From Clostridia bacterium (lineage in GTDB: Bacteria > Bacillota > Clostridia > Christensenellales > Christensenellaceae), in contig JAFRTU010000021.1 in NCBI GenBank assembly GCA_017439085.1, forward strand, positions 1 to 39,532: 39,532 nucleotides of DNA, read 5' to 3'. The translations under genes and the position numbers were made by a program. Under the pieces are notes generated by a model that saw only the letters and a list, made by a program, of their open reading frames with translations, made no database searches and was not told where the DNA came from. The stretch's first letter is position 1; every line of letters begins with the position of its first letter. Below, one piece after another: positions 15,169-22,548 of this stretch.

Positions 15169-15585
15169 ATGAAAAAGTTTTTTAAGCTTTTGGTTTTGAT
15201 TTCATTTGTTTCAATTGTTTTCATTAGTATTGCTTTTGCTGATACTTATCATGCTGGCAAATCTTTTACCATACCAGGCTCCGATTTACAGAGTGATGCT
15301 TGTAACTGGACGCCTGCATTCAATATACCTTCGGGGAACCTGTATGTAAAATCATATGCAAATCTGGCAAATCCTACAGGAATGACAGAATATTATAGAG
15401 TTTGTCCTTCGGCAAGCTCGTATACGACAACTAAGATTCCAATAGACGGGACCCTATATACCAGATCAACTTCTATGGCTGCTACCGGAGGAGTTTCTTA
15501 TGCTGCTCATGCTATAAAGTGGGATAGTATACTGACGGTAAGCATTACAGGCAAGATCTATTTCTACAGCAAGAATAACTCTTGA
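15169..15585 (+). CDS. Sec-exported protein A of unknown family
   Basis: I do not recognise this family. The 138-residue protein has a classic signal peptide: MKKFFK, a hydrophobic stretch, and a type I cleavage site AFA|DTYHAG after residue 24, giving a 114-residue mature protein. The mature part is rich in Ser, Thr, Tyr and Asn, with alternating hydrophobic residues that suggest beta strands (for example KIYFYSKNN at the end). It has two cysteines (DACNW and RVCPS). A paralogue 600 bases downstream shares DTYHAGKSF, AFNIPSG, the block KSYANLANPTGMTEYY, IDGTLYTR and TGKIYFYS. The ATG at 15169 follows AGGAG; the frame is open upstream but without a good ribosome site. Function could be a secreted toxin, adhesin, enzyme inhibitor or pheromone-like protein; undecided. 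Confidence 0.8.
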   Translation: MKKFFKLLVLISFVSIVFISIAFADTYHAGKSFTIPGSDLQSDACNWTPAFNIPSGNLYVKSYANLANPTGMTEYYRVCPSASSYTTTKIPIDGTLYTRSTSMAATGGVSYAAHAIKWDSILTVSITGKIYFYSKNNS

Positions 15586-15603
15586 TGTCGGTTAGGAATG
15601 ACT

Positions 15604-16152
15604 ATGAGAAAAAAACATATTATATCAATCATAATGGTGGTTATGCTCTTGTTTGTCTCTTCTTGTAATAAAGAAAAAGAGAGCATGATCCCTGAAGAAG
15701 CTGTCGAATATGGATCGCTAGAAGAAGTATTACAAAAAACCAGGATTCAAATATTCCGAGTTCCAGAACACATCGATGGATATGATGAGATCAGGTACTT
15801 TTACTATTCTGATGAAGTAGCCATTGTTGAGTATTTAGGAGAATACAACACACTGATGTTGGTGGGCAAGGCTTCGTCATGTCAACAGGTCCTTGAATGG
15901 GAGTCGAAACTGCATCCAAATGCAGAAAATAGTCAAGAGAGATATGGAAGGGCTGTAGATGTTCCGGATACTAAGTATTCTTTTAATCTGAGAGGGTATG
16001 TAAGTGAGAATAAAGGAGAGGATCTTCAGTATTCAATAGCATATAATATGGGAAATAATTTTGAGACTTATGAACTGTATTCAAAAAAACCTTTGGAATT
16101 TGATGAAATCTGTAATTTGTGCACAGAGATAGTATTGATGAATGCAAGATAA
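15604..16152 (+). CDS. Lipoprotein of unknown function
   Basis: A 182-residue predicted lipoprotein. MRKKHIISIIMVVMLLFVSSC gives a signal peptide with lipobox VSSC, so Cys21 would be lipidated and the protein held on the outer face of the membrane. The rest is acidic and soluble, with no family I recognise; it contains KASSCQQVLEWESKLHP and ends with two further cysteines close together (CNLC). I use the ATG at 15604 rather than 15598, because 15598 directly abuts the AGGA ribosome site. It sits between the two secreted paralogues, 18 bases after the first, a position that fits an immunity or binding protein for them; that role is inference. Confidence 0.75.
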   Translation: MRKKHIISIIMVVMLLFVSSCNKEKESMIPEEAVEYGSLEEVLQKTRIQIFRVPEHIDGYDEIRYFYYSDEVAIVEYLGEYNTLMLVGKASSCQQVLEWESKLHPNAENSQERYGRAVDVPDTKYSFNLRGYVSENKGEDLQYSIAYNMGNNFETYELYSKKPLEFDEICNLCTEIVLMNAR

Positions 16153-16178
16153 AGCTTTTTCAGAGGAGTGATTAGCAA

Positions 16179-16595
16179 ACGAAGAGAGTATTATTAATGC
16201 TGTTGATATTACCGATGATTATGATTGTATATATGGGAGTTCTTTATGCTGATACTTATCATGCAGGTAAATCGTTCTCCATTACAATAGATGGAATATA
16301 TAGCAATGCCTGTAATTGGGTTTCGGCATTCAACATACCTTCAGGGAAACTATATATGAAGTCATATGCTAATTTAGCAAATCCAACAGGGATGACAGAA
16401 TATTATACAGTTTCTCCATCTGGTACTACTCATTTCACATCACAGATAAAGATTGATGGAACGCTATATACTAGATATTCAACTTTTGCTGTTTCGGGAG
16501 GGACCACTTACTCTGCATATGCGAGAAAAAATGATTTATCGCTGACAGTTGGAGTGACAGGGAAAATTTATTTTTATAGCAATAACAATACTTGA
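16179..16595 (+). CDS. Sec-exported protein B, paralogue of protein A, apparent ACG start
   Basis: Clear paralogue of the protein encoded at 15169, with roughly two thirds of the mature residues identical, including the block KSYANLANPTGMTEYY. It keeps the cysteine in ACNW but has Ser in place of the second cysteine. The first ATG (16197) gives a signal peptide with no basic residues. Reading from ACG at 16179 gives (M)KRVLLMLLILPMIMIVYMG..YA|DTYHAG: a basic start, a 24-residue signal peptide and 138 residues in total, exactly the lengths of protein A. GAGGAG at 16163-16168 is 10 bases before this ACG and 28 bases before the ATG. So ACG is either a rare start codon or a mutated ATG. An annotation based on standard start codons would begin at 16197. 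Confidence 0.7.
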   Translation, partial: TKRVLLMLLILPMIMIVYMGVLYADTYHAGKSFSITIDGIYSNACNWVSAFNIPSGKLYMKSYANLANPTGMTEYYTVSPSGTTHFTSQIKIDGTLYTRYSTFAVSGGTTYSAYARKNDLSLTVGVTGKIYFYSNNNT

Positions 16596-16660
16596 TGTCC
16601 CTTCAACAAACAAGAAATCTAGAAAATTTGTACATATTGCTATAGACAAGAGGGAATGAA

Positions 16661-19192
16661 ATGATTAGAAGGTTGGTAAATGCATATAATAAGTATCACA
16701 AGAGGACATGGTTTACAATGGCCCTCTTTGTGATGCTGTTTACCATAACTTTACTATGTGTAAACATGCTGATAAACAGTTCCAACAAGGACAGCATGGA
16801 GACCCTTTTAGATCAATATGGTTCATATCATTATCTTGTACATGGCATATCGCAGGAAGATTTGGATATCATCCTGGAGCATGAAAGACTGACACAATAC
16901 GGCATCATAACTCATTCTGGTAATTATTCAATCAATGAAACAGACTATTATGTATCTATTGGATCGTATGACGAAAGCGCACTGGAACTTGGAAGAATAT
17001 CCTTAACAGAAGGATCTTTTCCATTGTCTCAAGATGAAATTTGCCTTGAAGAACGCTATAGATATGTGTTTGATAAGATCCTTAATATAGGAGACTTGAT
17101 AAAGCTTGATATTGATGAGGAACAGATCGTTTTCAAGATTTCGGGGTTTATAAAGGATTATTCCGGATACTGGAATAATCTTGATGAGATAGTTATAGGA
17201 GAGAATGACTATCCAAATGTACTCGTGGCACAACAGGTTGCACAGAAATATAAAACAGCAGAGTCTATAATGCTCTATTATTCTGGAGTAATGGACTATA
17301 AAGAATTTAGTAATATTCAAAAGATCATAGGTATTTATGATACGGACAGGATTGTTTCGAATGACGAAGTTTATTCTTCTGGGTTTATGATTCTTCAGGA
17401 GCCAATAAAAAGATATACTTTTATTTTTTCGGGGTTGTATCTATTATTGGGCACATACATCCTATATATGATTCAGAGGATGCACTTGTTATCTCTGCTA
17501 CAGGAAAAAGATGTGCTATACGGAATCGGAACATCAAGAAAAGACTTTTTTGTGTTAAATTGCAGCATTACTGTATGGCCTTTTTTTATTGGATTAATAA
17601 CAGGAACAGCATTTTATGTATTGTTTTTTATGCTTTTTGAAAAAGGCATTTATTTCGGATATGTTTTTTCCAATATCATCTATATTTATTTGGTCATTAT
17701 TGCATATGTATTGTCCTTTATTACTGTTTATTTACTGAAAAGTATAGAGAGAGGTTCTGAAAAGCAGACAAAGCAGTATAAATTTACATCAAACTATATC
17801 ATAGAATTATATTCTGTATTCACAAAAAGAAAGGTAAAACGAGTATTGGCTTTGATAATACTGATTGGAGTGATTCTATCTCTCTTTCAATGTATAGATT
17901 ATGACAGACAGTACGGACAGTTTTTGAACTATGAAGGAAAATACTATTTTATAAATGCAAACTCATCACGAGGATATAGGTCTATCTATGTGGCTGGCAT
18001 GTCACTCAATTCAACAAGTTCTTCATATGGTTTTAGTGATATTGTCAAAGTGAAGGAAGCACTATCTAGTTATGATGGCGTATATTTTAATTATGTTATA
18101 TCGGGAGATAAATGTATTGAGATCCCGGAAACAGATTCAGAGTATTGGAATACATTGAAAAATAGAAGCAGCTATCTAGCTTTTGTAGGGACTCCTAACT
18201 GTATAGAGCAAAAAGAAGTTGACAGTGTTCCTGATGACATCAGTTTTACAGATTATTTTGGGACTTTTACCGTGAAAGATAACAATATCGATGTTTTCAG
18301 ATCCCTTTATCCAGAAATCGATATAGAAACAGATCTGGCACCAGGTAAGATCGTTATTTTCTGCGAGCCTGTCAGCATCGGGACCATAGAACTGACAGAG
18401 GATTATCTTAAGGACGGAGATACCATAAAGCTGGCCTCTGTAGATTATACGGGTACATATTCAGAAGCTCTGAGCGATCATGATACCATTCAATTTTATG
18501 AGGAAGAATATGTCATTAGCAAGGTCGTCAGGGAATATTTTGATTATAAGGATGAATATACACAAACCGGTGGATATGGCATGCCGATAATAGTCTGGAC
18601 CGAAGAGACTGCTTCTATGAACCGTAATTTGAATAAAATCGAAAGTTTGTCATGCCATATAGATAAAACAGTTTCGGATGATGATTACGACAATATCAGG
18701 AATATATTCAATAGGATAGCTTTGTCTTCGAGAAACGCCCTTATTGCAGAGTCAAGATTTGCCGAGGATTTCTACAAAAAGTTTTATACTGCAATCGACG
18801 TATCTAGCATTGTTGTACTTATCCTTGTGATACTGTCGGTCGGATATGCTCTTTATTCCTTAATATACATTGATATGAGGGAGGACAGGCTAAATACAGC
18901 CATTTTAAGGACAATTGGGATGAACAGACATAGCTATTATCAGATTAAGATCATGGAATATGTAACATACGTATTAATAGGTTTTTTGCTCAGTATGATA
19001 TTATGCTTTGCATCCCTAAAGCTTTTTTCAAATAGCTTCTATCCGATACAGATGCCTGTATTACTGCAATACATTATAGTGATAATAGGAGTGGTTTTTA
19101 CAGCACTGATCCTGGTACTTGCATTAGCATTTGTCAGTGTGAACAGCATGTTCAAGAAGGATATAGCTGACACAATCAGGAACAAAGAATAG
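16661..19192 (+). CDS. FtsX-like ABC transporter permease, 843 aa
   Basis: Membrane subunit of a MacB/FtsX-type (type VII) ABC system. The layout is duplicated: a membrane segment (about residues 17-38), a large outer domain (40-250), three segments (about 253-275, 298-325, 336-362); then again one segment (about 396-413), a large outer domain (415-710), and three segments (about 714-738, 765-790, 803-830). The final third has the FtsX signature region ILRTIGMNRHSYYQIKIMEY. Such permeases do not move substrates through a pore; they couple ATP use to work outside the membrane, as in lipoprotein release, peptide resistance or bacteriocin export. The ATPase follows 40 bases later. Bacteriocin-associated permeases of the lactococcin-972 type have a similar plan; that is analogy only. 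Confidence 0.88.
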   Translation: MIRRLVNAYNKYHKRTWFTMALFVMLFTITLLCVNMLINSSNKDSMETLLDQYGSYHYLVHGISQEDLDIILEHERLTQYGIITHSGNYSINETDYYVSIGSYDESALELGRISLTEGSFPLSQDEICLEERYRYVFDKILNIGDLIKLDIDEEQIVFKISGFIKDYSGYWNNLDEIVIGENDYPNVLVAQQVAQKYKTAESIMLYYSGVMDYKEFSNIQKIIGIYDTDRIVSNDEVYSSGFMILQEPIKRYTFIFSGLYLLLGTYILYMIQRMHLLSLLQEKDVLYGIGTSRKDFFVLNCSITVWPFFIGLITGTAFYVLFFMLFEKGIYFGYVFSNIIYIYLVIIAYVLSFITVYLLKSIERGSEKQTKQYKFTSNYIIELYSVFTKRKVKRVLALIILIGVILSLFQCIDYDRQYGQFLNYEGKYYFINANSSRGYRSIYVAGMSLNSTSSSYGFSDIVKVKEALSSYDGVYFNYVISGDKCIEIPETDSEYWNTLKNRSSYLAFVGTPNCIEQKEVDSVPDDISFTDYFGTFTVKDNNIDVFRSLYPEIDIETDLAPGKIVIFCEPVSIGTIELTEDYLKDGDTIKLASVDYTGTYSEALSDHDTIQFYEEEYVISKVVREYFDYKDEYTQTGGYGMPIIVWTEETASMNRNLNKIESLSCHIDKTVSDDDYDNIRNIFNRIALSSRNALIAESRFAEDFYKKFYTAIDVSSIVVLILVILSVGYALYSLIYIDMREDRLNTAILRTIGMNRHSYYQIKIMEYVTYVLIGFLLSMILCFASLKLFSNSFYPIQMPVLLQYIIVIIGVVFTALILVLALAFVSVNSMFKKDIADTIRNKE

Positions 19193-19232
19193 TCGGAGAA
19201 TTCACACCACTTTTGGGGAGGGATAAAAAAGA

Positions 19233-19886
19233 ATGAAGATCATAGAGACCCAGCAGATATCAAAAACATACTCTAATGGCAGGATTCAGGCAGTAAAGGA
19301 TGTGACGATCTCATTTGATAATGGAATCAATATAATCATGGGGAAAAGCGGTTCGGGAAAGTCGACACTGCTGCAAATGCTAGCAACTCTGCTCATTCCC
19401 TCCAAAGGCAAAGTCATATATGATGATATGGATCTATACAAAGAGGCTGATCTGGAATATATCAGAAGACATGAATTCGGATATATATATCAGTCCTTTA
19501 ATCTGATAAAAGAGATAAGTGCAAGAGATAACATACTGCTTCCGAACTACATCATCAAGCAAAAAGACCGGAAACACTTTAATGAAGTAACCAGTCATCT
19601 AGGAATCAAGAGTATTTTGAATCAGATGCCCGAGACACTGTCAGGCGGGGAACAACAAAGGGTGGCCATCGCAAGAGCAATTATTAATAAACCAAAGATT
19701 ATTTTTGCTGATGAACCTACAGGGAATCTTGATGAGAATAATAGACAGAAAGTTATGGAACTTCTTGTCCATATATGCGAAACATATGATGCTTCCTTGA
19801 TCATGGTGACTCATGACGCGGATCTTTGTAAATATGCGAATCATATATATCTAATGAAGGACGGAATGATAGAGCAGGAAAAATGA
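19233..19886 (+). CDS. ABC transporter ATP-binding protein (LolD/MacB type)
   Basis: Cytoplasmic ATPase of 217 residues, partner of the FtsX-like permease just upstream. All motifs are intact: Walker A GKSGSGKST (37-45), Q-loop YQSFNLI (86-92), signature LSGGEQQR (136-143), Walker B IIFADE (156-161) followed by PTGNLDENN, and the switch histidine in VTHDADLC. The PTGNLD extension is typical of the MacB/LolD/FtsE group. Ribosome site AGGGA before ATG at 19233. Its stop codon overlaps the start of the regulator gene, so permease, ATPase and regulator form one transcription unit. Confidence 0.93.
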   Translation: MKIIETQQISKTYSNGRIQAVKDVTISFDNGINIIMGKSGSGKSTLLQMLATLLIPSKGKVIYDDMDLYKEADLEYIRRHEFGYIYQSFNLIKEISARDNILLPNYIIKQKDRKHFNEVTSHLGIKSILNQMPETLSGGEQQRVAIARAIINKPKIIFADEPTGNLDENNRQKVMELLVHICETYDASLIMVTHDADLCKYANHIYLMKDGMIEQEK

Positions 19887-20731
19887 TGAATAACAGCATA
19901 ATACTGGAAATCAAAGATATTTTAAACAATATAGAACAGGATCTTTGCAAACCTACACTGCTGGAGGATATTGCTAGAAGATATGAAATAAAAAGAATAG
20001 AAAAAGAATTTCAGGCAATATTAGGAATGAGCATTAATAAGTATATCTTCGCGAGACGCCTGTGTGAGGCGGCAAAAGAGATAGAATCTGGAGCGATTAT
20101 AGATCGGGAATTCTCAGAAATATATGGATATACAGGAGAAAAGAGCTTTTATAAAGCGTTTGCAAATTTTCATGGTATCTCAGTTAAAGATGTTCGAAAT
20201 CACATAAAACCATTTAGACGATTCAATCCCATCAGTTTCGATGTAATAATCTCGGGAGGAGAGGATCCGGAGTTTAAATTCGTGGATATCGATGGATTCA
20301 CCGAAGAGCTGGTTGTTGACGTTGTGAATTCCGATATCGATACAAAGACATTAAATAACAGAAGACAGGGATATATTGAGGAAAATAAAGTAAAATCATC
20401 GGCATTGCCCTCAATGGTCTTTAGAATCCCTGATGGCAGAAATACCATACTGTATTACCAGAAAAGCTATGAAAGGAATGATAAACCAAAGTTCCACAGA
20501 AGCATCCCTCCAATGACGTGTATAGTGTTTTCTTTTACGGGGCCTCTTCTTAAGACTATAGATAGGAATATTGAGTACTTGACTACAAAATGGTTGAAAG
20601 ACAGGAGATATCAGATAGTTGATAACTGCCATTTTGAGATCTATAAAGAGGGAGAGATTGATGATCCCATGTATCAGTATGATGTGATGTTCATCTTAAA
20701 GATCAATTCTCTTCTCGACATGTTCAAATAA
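19886..20731 (+). CDS. AraC-type HTH regulator with GyrI-like effector domain
   Basis: A 281-residue regulator. The N-terminal part (about residues 1-112) has the two helix-turn-helix motifs of AraC/MarA proteins: LLEDIARRYEIKRIEKEFQA and, after RRLCEAAKEI, EIYGYTGEKSFYKAFANFHG. The C-terminal part (about 115-281) resembles the GyrI-like (Rob/BmrR) small-molecule-binding domain, with the usual ending pattern of a Trp/Lys-rich strand and YQYDVMFIL. Rob-like proteins link sensing of a ligand to activation of transport genes. It overlaps the ATPase stop (TGATG); an ATG three bases earlier (19883) is also possible, but its ribosome-site spacing is poor. It probably controls this cassette. Confidence 0.82.
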   Translation: MNNSIILEIKDILNNIEQDLCKPTLLEDIARRYEIKRIEKEFQAILGMSINKYIFARRLCEAAKEIESGAIIDREFSEIYGYTGEKSFYKAFANFHGISVKDVRNHIKPFRRFNPISFDVIISGGEDPEFKFVDIDGFTEELVVDVVNSDIDTKTLNNRRQGYIEENKVKSSALPSMVFRIPDGRNTILYYQKSYERNDKPKFHRSIPPMTCIVFSFTGPLLKTIDRNIEYLTTKWLKDRRYQIVDNCHFEIYKEGEIDDPMYQYDVMFILKINSLLDMFK

Positions 20732-20748
20732 TAATATAAGAAAACACG

Positions 20749-20780
20749 AAAGGCCATGCTTTATAAAAAACATGGCCTTT
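20749..20780. terminator. Bidirectional terminator between the ABC cassette and lpd
   Basis: Perfect 10-bp stem AAAGGCCATG (20749-20758) and CATGGCCTTT (20771-20780), 12-nt loop. T-rich sequence follows on both strands (TTTATTGTTCTTT on plus, a T-rich tract after CG on minus), so it can stop both converging transcripts. Confidence 0.8.
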
Positions 20781-20806
20781 ATTGTTCTTTGTATAGGATT
20801 CAATTA

Positions 20807-22210
20807 TCACTTCTTGGGCATAGCATTCGTAGACATGCCTTCAACATCATGAGCAGCTTCCATCAATGTCTCGGAAACTGTCGGATGAGGATGTATCGTA
20901 TTTGCTATGTCTTCAAAGGTTCCGCCCTTCTTCATTATGACAGCGACCTCGCCGATCATGTCTGTTGCTCTTGGAGCATACATCTGAGCACCGAGGATCT
21001 TTCCTGTGGTCTTCTGGGTTATGATCTTCACGATTCCCTGGTTCTCTCCCATGACCATGGCTTTTCCGTTGTTGGCAACGTTGAATGATCCGGTCTCGAC
21101 TTCATATCCGGCTTCTTTAGCCTTCTCCTCGGAGAGACCGACATATGCGATCTCAGGAGATGTATAGAGGCATGCAGGTACTACGTCATAGTTCATCGTT
21201 GCGGTCCTCTTAGCGCAGTTCGCAGCTGCGACCATACCTTGAGCGGATGCAACATGAGCAAGCTGGATCTTCGGGGTGATATCACCGATAGCATAGATGT
21301 TCTTGATATTGGTCTGGCAGCAGTCATCTATCTGGATGTATCTTGTAGGTCTGCCGTTCCTCTCTGCAAATTTGACGCCGACTTCCTCAAGTCCGCAGTT
21401 TGCGGTCATAGGACTTCTGCCGACGCTTACCACGCAGCAGGCACCTTCAGCTGTCTGAGGCTTTCCGTCGAGTTCATAATTGACCTTTACTGTATCTCCG
21501 CCTTCAATGGAGGTGACTTTTGCGCTGGTGATGATATTGACACCGATCTTCTTCATGTTCTTTACGAGTGCGGAACGGATCTCTTCCTCGATTCCCGGGA
21601 TGACGAAAGGAAGCATCTCTATCACGGTTACTTTCTTTCCAAGAGTTCCGAATACCGTAGCGAACTCCATTCCGATGACACCACCGCCGATGATGACGAA
21701 GCTGTCCGGGATCTCCTTAAGAGCGAGGATATCATCGCTGGTCATGACGTTCTTTCCGTCAAGTCCGGGGATCGGAGGCCTTGAAGGTGTGGATCCCATG
21801 GCGAGGATTATGTTTTCTGCCTTTATCTTCTGTCCGTTGACATCAACGGTGTTAGCGTCATCGAGTTTTCCAAAGCCGTTTATGACATCGACTCCGTTTG
21901 CCTTTTCAAGTGCACCGACACCGCCGACGAGTCTGCTTACGACCTTGTCCTTATGAGCGGCTATCTTGGCATAATCATATGTAACGTCGCCTACATTTAC
22001 TCCGAATGAGGCTGCGTTCTTAGCTTCCTGATAAAGTTCAGCTCCGTGAAGGAGAGCCTTTGTAGGGATGCATCCTCTGTTGAGGCATGTTCCGCCTAAT
22101 TTGTCCATTTCGATCAGAGCAGTCTTCAGACCGTACTGAGCGCATCTTATAGCAGCCTCGTACCCGCCAGGGCCTCCGCCGATGACTGCAACATCATAAC
22201 GATTTTCCAT
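20807..22210 (-). CDS. lpdA: Dihydrolipoyl dehydrogenase (E3)
   Basis: Flavoprotein that reoxidises lipoamide in 2-oxoacid dehydrogenase complexes, passing electrons to NAD. The 467-residue protein has the FAD motif GGGPGGYEAAIRCAQYG near the N-terminus, the redox-active disulfide GGTCLNRGCIPTK, the NAD motif GGGVIGMEFATVFG, and the C-terminal His-Glu dyad in HPHPTVSETLMEA. There is no N-terminal lipoyl domain, unlike some Gram-positive E3 proteins. It is divergent from the E2 and E1 genes, with which it must work. ATG at 22210 follows AGGAGA. Confidence 0.96.
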   Translation of the reverse strand: MENRYDVAVIGGGPGGYEAAIRCAQYGLKTALIEMDKLGGTCLNRGCIPTKALLHGAELYQEAKNAASFGVNVGDVTYDYAKIAAHKDKVVSRLVGGVGALEKANGVDVINGFGKLDDANTVDVNGQKIKAENIILAMGSTPSRPPIPGLDGKNVMTSDDILALKEIPDSFVIIGGGVIGMEFATVFGTLGKKVTVIEMLPFVIPGIEEEIRSALVKNMKKIGVNIITSAKVTSIEGGDTVKVNYELDGKPQTAEGACCVVSVGRSPMTANCGLEEVGVKFAERNGRPTRYIQIDDCCQTNIKNIYAIGDITPKIQLAHVASAQGMVAAANCAKRTATMNYDVVPACLYTSPEIAYVGLSEEKAKEAGYEVETGSFNVANNGKAMVMGENQGIVKIITQKTTGKILGAQMYAPRATDMIGEVAVIMKKGGTFEDIANTIHPHPTVSETLMEAAHDVEGMSTNAMPKK

Positions 22211-22295
22211 AGAATTCTCCTAATCTTTTATATAGATTTAAATGATACCAGCGGGAAATTTTATAACTGTATATAATCCCTCTATCTCACAATAA

Positions 22296-22324
22296 ATGTT
22301 ATGGCATTTGGGCACAAAAGTCAA
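22296..22324 (-). promoter_or_regulatory. Probable lpdA promoter
   Basis: Minus strand TTGACT (22324-22319), 17 bp, TAACAT (22301-22296). Good -35, moderate -10; leader about 80 nt. Confidence 0.5.
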
Positions 22325-22448
22325 TAAAAAGGGCCTTTCACAAGTCATCTGCGGAGCAGTCAGGAGAGGAACCGGAAGAACCTCTTGACATAATAAGAAA
22401 AGCTTTTGAAAAACCCCTTTTCTGATGCTTGAAAAAAGGTTCTTTCAA

Positions 22449-22476
22449 TTGACATTCAGGGGTATTCAGATATAAT
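22449..22476 (+). promoter_or_regulatory. Consensus promoter of the E2-E1 operon
   Basis: TTGACA (22449-22454), 16 bp, TATAAT (22471-22476); both boxes perfect. The leader of about 65 nt contains GAGGA/TCCTC (22493-22505) followed by G and five T, which might act as a weak attenuator. Confidence 0.75.
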
Positions 22477-22548
22477 AAATTTAGGAAATTCTGAGGATTT
22501 TCCTCGTTTTTGGTGACTATTCTAGAATATTCATTTTTGGAGGGTAAT

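Larger units (their letters stand above)
22211..22548. other. Divergent control region between lpdA and the E2-E1 operon
   Basis: A 338-bp non-coding stretch with no credible gene. It holds the lpd promoter (22296-22324), the E2 promoter (22449-22476), a small hairpin with U-run in the E2 leader (22493-22511), and an AT-rich middle (22331-22440) in which I see no clear operator, although TTGACA also occurs at about 22404-22409 without a good -10. Confidence 0.6.

Noticed and set aside
15169..16595. Lactococcin 972-type bacteriocins
   Set aside because: The locus plan is similar, but the mature proteins are longer and lack the family pattern, so I do not assign the family.
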